In this document: positions 24,295 through 33,150 of the stretch, piece after piece
How the letters are laid out: every line of letters begins with the position of its first letter
How positions within the stretch are numbered: position 1 is the stretch's first letter
Source: Lachnospiraceae bacterium
GTDB lineage: Bacteria > Bacillota > Clostridia > Lachnospirales > Lachnospiraceae
Direction: 5' to 3'
Length of the DNA stretch: 64,000 nucleotides
NCBI GenBank assembly: GCA_017437785.1
Contig: JAFRXH010000048.1
Coordinates: 39,336 to 103,335 of the forward strand
The notes under the pieces: generated by a model
Told to the model about the DNA's origin: nothing
The model's database searches: none
What the model saw: the letters and a program-made list of their open reading frames with translations, nothing else
Translations under genes and position numbers: made by a program

Positions 24295-25629
24295 ATGAAA
24301 TACACAAAGGAAGAGATACTTCAGTTTGCAGAGGAAGAAAATGTTGAGTTTATCCGTCTGCAGTTTACGGATGTTTTCGGTAATCTTAAGAACATGGCCA
24401 TTACGGCAAGCCAGCTTGAGAGAGCGCTTAATAACGAGGTCATGTTTGACGGGTCTACGATAGACGGTTTTGAGAGGCTGGGCGAATCGGATATGTATCT
24501 GTATCCGGATCCGGATACCTGGGTGATACTGCCTTGGAGACCGCAGAGCGGAAAGGTCGCACGTATGCTCTGCGATGTGTATACGGTGGACCGCAAGCCT
24601 TTCGAGGGCGATCCCAGACGCGTGCTGAAGCGTGCCGTGGAGAAAGCCGAGGCAATGGGTTATACCTTCCATGTGGGACCGGAGTGTGAGTTCTTCCTTT
24701 TCCGTACCGACGAGAACGGCCAGCCCACTACCCAGACCGAGGAGCAGGAGCGTGCCGGATATTTCGATATAGGTCCCATCGACGGCGGTGAGAACGCAAG
24801 GCGTGATATGGTGCTGACATTAGAGGAAATGGGCTTTGATATAGAGTCTTCCTATCATGAGATGGCACCTGCACAGCACGAGATAGATTTCAGTCATGAC
24901 GAGGCATTAAAGACGGCCGATAACGTGGTGACATTTAAGATGGCGGTAAAGACCATAGCCCGCAGACACGGACAGCACGCCACATTCATGCCCAAGCCCA
25001 AGTTTGGCAATAACGGATCCGGCATGCACCTTAACATGTCGCTTTACAAAAACGGGGTAAATATATTCAGGGATGATGCTTCGCCTTACGGTATAAGCCG
25101 GGAAGCAATGTGGTTCATAGGCGGAGTACTGGCGCATATCAAAGGCATGACAGCCGTACTTAATCCGCTGGTCAATTCATATAAGAGACTGGTTCCGGGA
25201 TTTGATGCTCCCGTATGGATAAGCTGGAGCGGGAAGGGGAGAGGGCCTTTACTGGGTATACCTGCAAATAAAGGCGCAAAGGCAAGGATAGAATTAAGAA
25301 GCCCCGATTCTTCTGCCAATCCTTATCTGGCGATGGCAGTGGTACTGCGTGCGGGACTTGACGGCATAGAGCGTAAGCTGGATCCGCCCGCACCCATAGA
25401 AGAGAATATAATGTCAAAGACCGTGGCGGAGATAGAGGCTATGGGGCTCGAATATCTGCCGACAAATCTGATGGATGCGGTAAGGGAACTGGATAAGGAT
25501 GAGCTGGTAAAAGATGCATTGGGCGCTCATGTGGCACCTTTGTATATCACCTGCAAGAAAAAGGAGTTCATGGAATACAGCTCACAGGTTTCCCAGTGGG
25601 AAGTGGACCGTTATCTCTTTAAGTATTAA
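24295..25629 (+). CDS. glnA: glutamine synthetase, type I
   Basis: A 444-residue GSI that makes glutamine from glutamate, ammonia and ATP. Visible motifs are FTDVFGNLKNM and MFDGSTIDGF at the N-terminus, the metal-binding GPECEFFLF, the MAPAQHEIDF segment, KPKFGNNGSGMHLNMSL and the RLVPGFDAPVWISWS arginine/ATP region. The length is that of the GSI-alpha form of Firmicutes, which is usually feedback-inhibited rather than adenylylated. It is followed after one base by an ANTAR regulator and is preceded by the hairpin leader, so nitrogen-dependent antitermination control is plausible. Confidence 0.96.
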   Translation: MKYTKEEILQFAEEENVEFIRLQFTDVFGNLKNMAITASQLERALNNEVMFDGSTIDGFERLGESDMYLYPDPDTWVILPWRPQSGKVARMLCDVYTVDRKPFEGDPRRVLKRAVEKAEAMGYTFHVGPECEFFLFRTDENGQPTTQTEEQERAGYFDIGPIDGGENARRDMVLTLEEMGFDIESSYHEMAPAQHEIDFSHDEALKTADNVVTFKMAVKTIARRHGQHATFMPKPKFGNNGSGMHLNMSLYKNGVNIFRDDASPYGISREAMWFIGGVLAHIKGMTAVLNPLVNSYKRLVPGFDAPVWISWSGKGRGPLLGIPANKGAKARIELRSPDSSANPYLAMAVVLRAGLDGIERKLDPPAPIEENIMSKTVAEIEAMGLEYLPTNLMDAVRELDKDELVKDALGAHVAPLYITCKKKEFMEYSSQVSQWEVDRYLFKY

Positions 25630-25630
25630 T

Positions 25631-26176
25631 ATGAGCCTGATAGTTCTGTTTGGAAAAACAGAGGAAGGCAGAGCAATAAGAGGCATTCTTATGAAGGGCG
25701 GCTATGATGTGGATGCTCTGTGTTCCACGGGTGCACAGGCGCTGGCCGAGGCGGATAACCTGGGCGGAGGTATCATTGTCTGCGGATACAGATATCCGGA
25801 CATGATATATTCCGAGCTTAAGGAGTATCTTCCACGGGATTTTGAAATGCTTATGATAGCATCGGCTGCATTGGTTGAAGAAGGTGTGCAGGATGGCGTG
25901 GTGGCGCTTACCATGCCTTTAAAGACCGTTGATCTGTATTCTACCCTTGGGATGATGCTGGGAAGGCAGGCGCGGCTAAAAAAGAAGTTAAGGAGCATGC
26001 CTAAAAAGCGCAGCGCACAGGAACAGGAGATAATAGACAGGGCTAAGGCCGTGTTGATGGATCGTAATCATATGAGTGAAGAGGAGGCACACCGTTATCT
26101 TCAGAAATGCAGCATGGAAAGCGGGACCGGACTGGTGGAAAGCGCCCAGATGGTGCTTACACTGATGGACTCTTAG
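25631..26176 (+). CDS. ANTAR-domain RNA-binding antiterminator with degenerate receiver domain
   Basis: A 181-residue protein starting one base after the glnA stop. Residues 1-115 have the receiver (CheY-like) fold pattern, but the phosphoacceptor position reads IIVCGYRYPD without the usual aspartate, so it is probably a pseudo-receiver. Residues 125-178 are an ANTAR domain: IIDRAKAVLMDRNHMSEEEA, then HRYLQKCSMESG. ANTAR proteins bind paired hexaloop hairpins in leader RNAs and prevent termination. Pairing with glnA makes nitrogen control the natural role. I could not find a canonical dual hexaloop in the short glnA leader. Confidence 0.85.
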   Translation: MSLIVLFGKTEEGRAIRGILMKGGYDVDALCSTGAQALAEADNLGGGIIVCGYRYPDMIYSELKEYLPRDFEMLMIASAALVEEGVQDGVVALTMPLKTVDLYSTLGMMLGRQARLKKKLRSMPKKRSAQEQEIIDRAKAVLMDRNHMSEEEAHRYLQKCSMESGTGLVESAQMVLTLMDS

Positions 26177-26294
26177 CGCGGTTTTAATGGACTAAAGGGC
26201 ATAAAAGTGGTAAAATCACCATGATTATATATCAACAGCTGCCTTCATCCGTACACAGGATGCACAGGCAGATACTAAGATACATAAGGTGATC

Positions 26295-27140
26295 ATGAAG
26301 ATAACAAAGATAGGTAAAAGAAACCGGGAATATTTTGAGGAAATGTTAAGAGGCCTTCCGCTGGAGAACGGTACGGCACTGGGCATCATAGAGGATGATA
26401 AGGCTGTGGGATGCGGCCTGGTAAACAGTGATGAAGCCTCGATAGAGATAAGTTATATCTTTATCGATCCGTCGTACAGGAGAAAGGGGCTGGCTAAAGC
26501 GTTCGTAGAAGAGATGAAGTCGCTGGCAGCCGAAAACGATAAGGATGCCTTAGTGGCATTTCCCAATGCAGATAAAGAAACAGAAGCTTTCTTAAGTGCC
26601 TGTGGATTTGTTTTCGTGCAGGATACACAGCTGTACGGCTTTAAGACAAAGGATTTCTACGAGAGCAACAGGATGCGCTGGATGCTTAAGAAGGGTGCAA
26701 AGAAAAAAAGCGTTCATTTGGATAAGCTTGATCCGCGTATGCGGAAAAGGCTTATTTTATATTGCAGGAAATATTCATTTGATAAGGTGCTGCTGGATAA
26801 ACAGATGTATGACCGCAACATTTCGTTCGTGAGCATCGACGGCGAAGATATTACTGCCGTTCTTCTCGCGAAGCGTAACGGAGCCGGGGAAGCATATATC
26901 ACTATGCTCGCCAATTTTCGCAGAACTTATTCCGGTATAGTCTCCGTATTGGCAAATTTTACAGCGGTTCTTTACAAAGAGGGCAAGGTGAAGGATGTCT
27001 ATTTCCTTGACAGGAGCGGTATCGCGGTAAAGCTCTTAAAGAAAATACTGCCGTCTAAAAGCAGGATAGCAAAAAAAGGTGCCTGCTCTACAGCGATATT
27101 GAGTGTAAACAGAGCACAGATCCCATCGGAGGTTAAGTGA
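26295..27140 (+). CDS. GNAT-family N-acetyltransferase-like protein, two-domain
   Basis: A 281-residue protein. Residues 1-120 are a GNAT domain: ISYIFIDPSYRRKGLAKAFV contains the acetyl-CoA pyrophosphate-binding motif (R/Q-x-x-G-x-A form). The C-terminal 150 residues look like a second, GNAT-like fold without a clear cofactor motif. Substrate unknown. ATG 26295 is chosen over GTG 26289 for its spacing from AAGG. The stop overlaps the next start (TGATG), so the two products are made together. Confidence 0.7.
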   Translation: MKITKIGKRNREYFEEMLRGLPLENGTALGIIEDDKAVGCGLVNSDEASIEISYIFIDPSYRRKGLAKAFVEEMKSLAAENDKDALVAFPNADKETEAFLSACGFVFVQDTQLYGFKTKDFYESNRMRWMLKKGAKKKSVHLDKLDPRMRKRLILYCRKYSFDKVLLDKQMYDRNISFVSIDGEDITAVLLAKRNGAGEAYITMLANFRRTYSGIVSVLANFTAVLYKEGKVKDVYFLDRSGIAVKLLKKILPSKSRIAKKGACSTAILSVNRAQIPSEVK

Positions 27141-29083
27141 TGCCGGATTATATTGAGAGCAGTTTTCAGCAGAGAAGTGTAAGCAGATTCGAAAATAAAT
27201 ATACGCATCAGCCACAGAGCGTAGAGGGACTCTTTGTTCAGGGAACACGTGAACAGGAGATGCGCCGGGATATTGTGACGTCGAAGGATATCTTTGCGCA
27301 AAGGTATTCCGAAGAAGAGATACCGCAGGAAGTACTCAAAAAAAGAGTTGAGGAAGAGTATTCGAAAAGTCATGAAGGAAAACTCTTAAGCGGTCTGCAA
27401 AAAGGGAAAAGGGCGTCTTCCGCAAAAAAGAAGATCAAAAACCAGAAGAGACTGCGTAAGGAGATGCAGATCTATATCGAACGCAGGGAGGATGACAGAA
27501 AGATCTCACTGGAATATTTAAGCGACGAGCAGGCTGAAGAGCTTAAGAAACGATATAAGACCGAAGAACAGCAGGAGTTCCTGCAAAACTGGATAATAAG
27601 CTATGATACATTCGATGAAGTCGATAAGGTAAGAAGCGGACTGGCGGGATCGGAGTTTGACCGCTTCAGGCAGTATCGGTATTTCCTGGATGAGATGGTA
27701 AAGGATGAGCAGGATTATTCGTATAAGTCTGATAAGGAATTCTTATCACGCCTTGCCGAAAAATATGATGCCATCTGCCGATACGCTTCTTTGGGAGTTG
27801 CACTTAAAGAGCTGCAGGAAGCCGGGCCGGATGCATATCCGGATCTTATGAGTATAAGTGAGCTGCGTGCAAGGGTTGAATATTACAAAGGCCTTAAGGA
27901 GCATTATGATGATAGGATGAGACTTATGGCATCGCCTTATTATGTTCTGGTCTCACGCGGGGATCTGACGGCGGACAGCAAAAAGGATAAGGCCTTAACG
28001 GATTATATCGCCCAATATGAAAAGTGCAAAAACAGTCAGTACGCCAAAGGCCTGAGTGGAAATAAGGAATATGAAAAGATCCTTAAGAAACACCGTAAGG
28101 AGAGCGCGCAGGAATCCGTAGGATTATATAAAGAGCTGTGCGACGGTGTGGGAATGGAGAAGCTTGAAGTTGAGGAGAGCATATCCGAAGAAGAGACTCT
28201 TAAAGCTGCGCAAAAGCTTACGGATAAGATCTTTGCCAATAAGAAAAAACAGACATTAAAGAAGTATCCCAAAAAGACTATCGACTTTTTTGATAAAATA
28301 CCCCCGTTTACGGGAGATTCGCTTATAGACGGAATGGGACCGGACAGCCTTAGACTCTATGAATCTAAGTTTAAGCAGATCCTGACCGACGGAAAGTATA
28401 ACGGAGTCGCATTAAAGAAAGCAGTTGTTGTAAAGGCGTCCGAACTTATTGAAGAGTACGCCGGGATCAGGCGTGAATACCTGGCAGGTGAAAATGCATT
28501 GACGTTGGTCAGACAGCTTGCGGGTGGGATCGGTTTTGATATGAATAATCCGGAATTCCAGAAGAGTGAAGAATATGAGATACTTAAGAGCTACGGAAGC
28601 CTGGCACATCCCGAGCAGCTAAGCGCTCAGCTCAATACAGACAGATCGAAACTGTATGAATCCCTGACGGCTGTATTTAAACTGCTGGCTGATAATGGTT
28701 ATGTGATATCCCAAAAGTACGAAGAACGTCTTGAGAAGGAAGGCGAAAAGACGATCACGGAAAATACTCCGGAAGGAGGATATCCCGAATTTAAATTAAA
28801 CGGTAGATCGTATAAGATATATGTGAAAGAAGGCATTACGGGAGAGCTGGCCGGTAAGGAGCTGACGCTTAAGGGGAAAGACGGCCAGGCTTTGAAAGAA
28901 GAGATCACGGAACTTACGGCAGTGGATAAAGAGATGCTTAAGTATAAGCTGATGTTTAAGGGTGAGAGCGATGAAAGAGGTATGATGTACAGGGTATATA
29001 CGGCAAAAGCCTTAGAGCAGAGAAAGGAACACATCTTGAATATCCGCAGCATACTTGATAAAAACGGTTTGGGAGGATCATGA
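27140..29083 (+). CDS. large charged helical protein of unknown function
   Basis: A 647-residue, K/E-rich, mostly helical cytoplasmic protein with no signal peptide or membrane segment. The first 120 residues include basic stretches (SAKKKIKNQKRLRKE); later parts have several coiled-coil-like blocks and a short beta-rich section near residues 545-590 (YPEFKLNGRSYKIYVKEG). No family is recognised. It is translationally coupled to the GNAT gene (TGATG) and is followed two bases later by dapF. Such large helical proteins are common orphans in Lachnospiraceae genomes. Confidence 0.6.
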   Translation: MPDYIESSFQQRSVSRFENKYTHQPQSVEGLFVQGTREQEMRRDIVTSKDIFAQRYSEEEIPQEVLKKRVEEEYSKSHEGKLLSGLQKGKRASSAKKKIKNQKRLRKEMQIYIERREDDRKISLEYLSDEQAEELKKRYKTEEQQEFLQNWIISYDTFDEVDKVRSGLAGSEFDRFRQYRYFLDEMVKDEQDYSYKSDKEFLSRLAEKYDAICRYASLGVALKELQEAGPDAYPDLMSISELRARVEYYKGLKEHYDDRMRLMASPYYVLVSRGDLTADSKKDKALTDYIAQYEKCKNSQYAKGLSGNKEYEKILKKHRKESAQESVGLYKELCDGVGMEKLEVEESISEEETLKAAQKLTDKIFANKKKQTLKKYPKKTIDFFDKIPPFTGDSLIDGMGPDSLRLYESKFKQILTDGKYNGVALKKAVVVKASELIEEYAGIRREYLAGENALTLVRQLAGGIGFDMNNPEFQKSEEYEILKSYGSLAHPEQLSAQLNTDRSKLYESLTAVFKLLADNGYVISQKYEERLEKEGEKTITENTPEGGYPEFKLNGRSYKIYVKEGITGELAGKELTLKGKDGQALKEEITELTAVDKEMLKYKLMFKGESDERGMMYRVYTAKALEQRKEHILNIRSILDKNGLGGS

Positions 29084-29084
29084 A

Positions 29085-29948
29085 ATGAAATTTGTAAAAA
29101 TGCAGGGCTGCGGAAATGATTACATATATGTAGACGGCAGCAAAGAAAAAGTTGATAACAAACCCGAGGTGGTAAGGAGGCTCAGTGACCGCCATTTCGG
29201 CATAGGCGGGGACGGCGTGATATTTATCAATCCCTCCGATGAAGCTGATTTTGAGATGGAGATGTGGAATGCCGACGGAACACGTTCCGAGATGTGCGGC
29301 AACGGTATACGCTGCGTGGCCAAATATGTCTATGATTACGGCCTGACCGATAAAAATCCCGTTAAGATAATAAGCGGAGGAAGCGTTAAGACTCTTACGC
29401 TGCATTTAAAGGACGGAAAGGTTGATACGGTGACCGTTAATATGGGTGCACCCATACTGGAGCCGGAGAAGATACCGGTGGACAGCACGCAGTTTGCGGA
29501 TGATAAAGACGGTATTAAAAACAGGCTGATAAAGCTTGATGACAATAAGGGTAATAAATGGGACTGCAATGTTACCTGTGTGTCTATGGGCAATCCCCAC
29601 GCGGTTACCTATGTGGACAGTGTTGATGATGTAGATATGGAGAATATCGGGCCGGTGCATGAGCATCATCCCGCATTCCCGAAAGCCGTTAATACGGAAT
29701 TCATACAGGTGCTTGATGATAAGCACCAGCGTATGCGTGTATGGGAGCGCGGTACGGGCGAGACCTTAGCCTGCGGTACCGGAGCCTGTGCATCTGTTGT
29801 ATCATCTGTGTTAAACGGCAGAACCGGAAGGAGCGTTACAGTTTCGCTTCCCGGAGGCGATCTCTTTATCGAGTGGAAGGAAGAAGATAACTGCGTATAT
29901 ATGACAGGCCCGGCAAGAGTAGTGTTTGAAGGTGAAGTTGAGCTGTGA
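29085..29948 (+). CDS. dapF: diaminopimelate epimerase
   Basis: A 287-residue enzyme that converts LL- to meso-diaminopimelate for lysine and peptidoglycan. The two catalytic cysteines are in MCGNGIRC (about residue 75) and LACGTGAC (about residue 235); MQGCGNDYIYVD opens the protein. The ATG at 29085 gives this family N-terminus; an ATG at 29080 runs into a stop. It lies 1.4 kb upstream of dapL, which makes its substrate. Confidence 0.95.
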   Translation: MKFVKMQGCGNDYIYVDGSKEKVDNKPEVVRRLSDRHFGIGGDGVIFINPSDEADFEMEMWNADGTRSEMCGNGIRCVAKYVYDYGLTDKNPVKIISGGSVKTLTLHLKDGKVDTVTVNMGAPILEPEKIPVDSTQFADDKDGIKNRLIKLDDNKGNKWDCNVTCVSMGNPHAVTYVDSVDDVDMENIGPVHEHHPAFPKAVNTEFIQVLDDKHQRMRVWERGTGETLACGTGACASVVSSVLNGRTGRSVTVSLPGGDLFIEWKEEDNCVYMTGPARVVFEGEVEL

Positions 29949-30017
29949 TGATATGGCGGCTTTGACCCGGCATTTTATGGCGGGAGATATTTAAAGCGCT
30001 GAATATAGAATGTTTAG

Positions 30018-30047
30018 AGTCCCGGCGGGGTAGCCGGGACTTTTTTT
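30018..30047 (+). terminator. intrinsic terminator after dapF
   Basis: AGTCCCGGC / GCCGGGACT with a six-base loop and seven T. Confidence 0.9.
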
Positions 30048-30208
30048 GCACATGGGAAAAATATATTTGGCGGCAGGCCCATAAAAATGATGATATGGAT
30101 CCGTATGTTTCATATGTGGCAAAAAGAGATGCAGTGAAAACTGCTTATGGAAAGCGGCAGGCGCAGAAACACTGCACATATTGGGATATGGATCAGGAGG
30201 TGAACGGA

Positions 30209-31084
30209 ATGAAAAAGGCAGTGATCGTTTTAAGCATACTGACTGCGCTTATGATGAGCGCATGTACTGGGGAAAGTGCCGCAGGCAATGAAGGCGGCGG
30301 GAGGGGCAGTATTGAAGCTGCAGGCATTGACGATGCGTTGTCCCGGGGCAGCGATCACGATGATCGGGATGAGCCTGATGATGATACAGTCCTGACGGAG
30401 TATGACGGCTATGATATTGAAAGAATATATCAGGACGATCTGTTAGAGCAGATAATAGAAGGAAATGAAACGCCTGTATTCGTAGGATACGGACTGGGCG
30501 GTGAATCGGGATATGTAACAGCAGAAACGGATGATGCTGAAGTCATAAACGGCTTTATCGAAGCCTTAAGGGAAGTAACTATTAAAAGCACCGATCATAA
30601 CCCGGAGTCAGATATGTATGTGGCAGACGGTGGGGAAGATATAGTATTTGCTATGGAGGATGGCAGGCAGTTTAATATATCGATGGACGGACGCATATGG
30701 ATACATAAAGATGATGTGGTATTTGAACTGGGCAATACCGGCAGGCTTTCCGAAATGTGCGTGATGATGCAGGAGATCGCATATATGAATCAGGCCGGCG
30801 GGAGTGTACCGGATGATTATATCGCCGTTTTACGCGGTGGTGTGGGGGAGCGGACTGTAGAAACCTATGTATATGAGATCGATGGAGGATACAGATATAT
30901 CAATGTCACATCTACTACAGTCTCCTGGGGAGCCTCGCAGTGGAATCATGTAGTTGATAAGACCGGTACGGTATCAGACAGGGAAGAGGTCGTTGAAATA
31001 GCAAGATTACACGGAGCAGACAGCTTCGTAACTTATCCGGGAAGTTATGATCCGCATCCGGTAAGCGATTTCCTTACAAACTGA
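30209..31084 (+). CDS. lipoprotein of unknown function
   Basis: A 291-residue protein. ATG 30209 lies eight bases after AGGAGGT and gives the signal MKKAVIVLSILTALMMSAC with the lipobox cysteine at residue 19. A glycine/aspartate-rich linker follows, then about 230 residues of mixed alpha/beta sequence not recognised as a family. It has the same signal style as the lipoproteins at 3619 and 4758. No operon partner is evident: it lies between the dapF terminator and the dapL promoter. Confidence 0.7.
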   Translation: MKKAVIVLSILTALMMSACTGESAAGNEGGGRGSIEAAGIDDALSRGSDHDDRDEPDDDTVLTEYDGYDIERIYQDDLLEQIIEGNETPVFVGYGLGGESGYVTAETDDAEVINGFIEALREVTIKSTDHNPESDMYVADGGEDIVFAMEDGRQFNISMDGRIWIHKDDVVFELGNTGRLSEMCVMMQEIAYMNQAGGSVPDDYIAVLRGGVGERTVETYVYEIDGGYRYINVTSTTVSWGASQWNHVVDKTGTVSDREEVVEIARLHGADSFVTYPGSYDPHPVSDFLTN

Positions 31085-31191
31085 GAAAAAGACAGGACCG
31101 GCGGATAAATCGACACCGGCACATAGCGTGAGATCCGGTCAGGTGCACCGGCATCCTGCGAAAACATGAGATCCCGGCGGGATATGAGCGC

Positions 31192-31270
31192 TTGACGCAG
31201 GCAGATACATAAAGTATAATCACATACGTTGACACAAAGGGGTGCCCGGGCGGGTGTCCCTTTGCGCATT
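31192..31270 (+). promoter_or_regulatory. dapL promoter with promoter-proximal hairpin, matching the glnA leader
   Basis: -35 TTGACG (31192-31197), 17-base spacer, -10 TATAAT (31215-31220), then GTTGACACAAAGGGGTGCCC, 20 bases shared exactly with the glnA leader. Stem AAAGGGGTGCCC / GGGTGTCCCTTT (31236-31247 / 31252-31263), then GCGCATTTT, a weaker T tract than at glnA. Confidence 0.7.
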
Positions 31271-31325
31271 TTGGGCCCGCACTCAGATAAGGCACCTTAT
31301 ATTTATATTTTCAGGAGGTGCAGTG

Positions 31326-32540
31326 ATGTTAAAGGCAAATCAGGATTATCTTAAATTACCGGGAAGTTATCTTTTCTCGACGGTCGCAAGAAAGCAGAGA
31401 GAGTTTCAGGAGAAAAATCCGGACAGGAGCGTGATACGCTTAAGCATAGGAGATGTGACCCAGCCTATAGCGCCGGTCATAATAGATGCGCTGCACCGGG
31501 CGGTCGATGAGATGGCATCGGCGGAAAGTTTTCATGGTTATGCTCCGGATCTGGGCTACGAATTCTTAAGAAAAGCCGTTTCCGAAAATGATTATAAAGC
31601 AAGGGGCTGTGATGTTGAGCCTGATGAAGTATTCATATCCGACGGGGCCAAGGGCGACTGCGGTAATATCCAGGAGATATTCGATAAGGACTGCAGGGTG
31701 GCTGTATGCGATCCGGTTTATCCGGTTTATGTTGATACCAACGTAATGGCGGGGCGTACGGGCACTTATGATGAAAAGAGCGGTGTCTGGTCCGATGTCA
31801 TCTATATGCCCTGCTTAAAAGAGAATAACTTTGCGCCGCAGCTTCCCAAAGAAAAGCCTGATCTTATCTATCTGTGCTTTCCCAATAACCCTACAGGGGC
31901 TACGGTCACAAAGCAGCAGCTGCAGGAATGGGTAGACTATGCAAATCGGAATAAAGCTATTATAATATATGATGCAGCGTACGAAGCATATATATCCGAG
32001 GATGATGTCCCTCACAGCATTTATGAATGCGAAGGTGCAAGGAACTGCGCCATAGAGATACATTCTTTCTCAAAGAACGCAGGCTTTACGGGACTGCGGC
32101 TGGGTTATACCGTGATACCCAAGGAGCTGGAAGCCGACGGAGTAAAGCTTCACGGACTGTGGGCGAGACGCCACGGTACCAAGTACAACGGTGCTCCGTA
32201 CATAATCCAGCGTGCAGGTGAGGCTGTTTATTCACCGGCCGGCAGAAAGCAGCTCAAGGCACAGGTTGCGTATTATATGAAGAACGCTGCCTATATCAGG
32301 GAAGGACTTGCTCAGGCGGGTTATAAGGTTTCCGGCGGTGTGAACGCACCCTATATCTGGCTTGAAACTCCCGATAATATGAGCAGCTGGGATTTCTTTG
32401 ACCTGCTTTTGGAGAAGGCAGGCGTAGTCGGTACACCCGGATCGGGCTTCGGACCTTCGGGCGAACATTATTTCCGCCTTACGGCGTTTGGCAGTTATGA
32501 GAATACCGTGGCGGCTATCAAAAGGATAAAGGAGATGTGA
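31326..32540 (+). CDS. dapL: LL-diaminopimelate aminotransferase
   Basis: A 404-residue PLP enzyme that makes LL-DAP from tetrahydrodipicolinate and glutamate in one step. Family marks are the N-terminal YLKLPGSYLFSTVARK, IRLSIGDVTQP, SDGAKGDCGNIQ, FPNNPTGA, the lysine in EIHSFSKNAGFTGLRLG, and GSGFGPSGEHYFRLTAF. The start after AGGAGG excludes an upstream frame that reads through the hairpin. With dapF nearby this marks the aminotransferase variant of lysine synthesis, which is frequent in Clostridia. Confidence 0.93.
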   Translation: MLKANQDYLKLPGSYLFSTVARKQREFQEKNPDRSVIRLSIGDVTQPIAPVIIDALHRAVDEMASAESFHGYAPDLGYEFLRKAVSENDYKARGCDVEPDEVFISDGAKGDCGNIQEIFDKDCRVAVCDPVYPVYVDTNVMAGRTGTYDEKSGVWSDVIYMPCLKENNFAPQLPKEKPDLIYLCFPNNPTGATVTKQQLQEWVDYANRNKAIIIYDAAYEAYISEDDVPHSIYECEGARNCAIEIHSFSKNAGFTGLRLGYTVIPKELEADGVKLHGLWARRHGTKYNGAPYIIQRAGEAVYSPAGRKQLKAQVAYYMKNAAYIREGLAQAGYKVSGGVNAPYIWLETPDNMSSWDFFDLLLEKAGVVGTPGSGFGPSGEHYFRLTAFGSYENTVAAIKRIKEM

Positions 32541-32541
32541 T

Positions 32542-33090
32542 ATGGCAAAAGCAGCAGTGTTTCTGGCAGACGGTTTTGAAGAAGTGGAAGCTATGGCTCC
32601 CATCGATATCTTAAGAAGAGGCGGCATCGATGTCACGACCGTATCTATCATGGGAAGGAAGGAAATACACGGTTCCCACGATATTGATGTAATGGCGGAT
32701 GCGCTGTTAGAGGAGACCGATCTGGATAAGATGGATATGCTGATACTGCCCGGCGGTAAGCTGGGAACGCAGAATGAGGAGGCTTGTGAAGCGCTGAAGG
32801 CTAAAGTTAAGGAATTTGACGCCGCAGGCAAATATGTGGCAGCCATCTGCGCAGCGCCCACCATATTCGGACACATGGGTATCTTAAACGGTAAGAAAGC
32901 TACCTGCTACGGCGGCATGGAAGGAGAGCTTAAAGGTGCCGATACCTGCACCGATCCCGTGGTTGTTGACGGACACATCATCACATCACGCGGCATGGGA
33001 ACTTCCGTTGCTTTCGGACTAAAGCTTTTAGAGATATTCACGGATAAGGATACCGCGGATAAGATGGCGGCAACCGTTATGGTGCCGTAA
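32542..33090 (+). CDS. DJ-1/PfpI-family protein
   Basis: A 182-residue alpha/beta protein of the class I glutamine-amidotransferase-like fold. The nucleophile cysteine is in AAICAAPTIFG (about residue 105) with the early glutamate in DGFEEVEAMAP, the DJ-1 pattern. Members act as deglycases, chaperones or oxidative-stress proteins; the precise role here is not determined. It begins two bases after dapL, so it shares its transcript. Confidence 0.85.
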   Translation: MAKAAVFLADGFEEVEAMAPIDILRRGGIDVTTVSIMGRKEIHGSHDIDVMADALLEETDLDKMDMLILPGGKLGTQNEEACEALKAKVKEFDAAGKYVAAICAAPTIFGHMGILNGKKATCYGGMEGELKGADTCTDPVVVDGHIITSRGMGTSVAFGLKLLEIFTDKDTADKMAATVMVP

Positions 33091-33150
33091 ATTTGCATTA
33101 GCGAACCGTTTCTGTTATTATCTCGTTGAAATCGGAAAGGAAACGGGATA

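Noticed and set aside
24200-24295. Canonical dual-hexaloop ANTAR target or glutamine riboswitch in the glnA leader
   Set aside because: Only one hairpin fits between transcription start and gene, and its loop lacks the A1/G4 pattern; no glutamine-riboswitch core was recognised.
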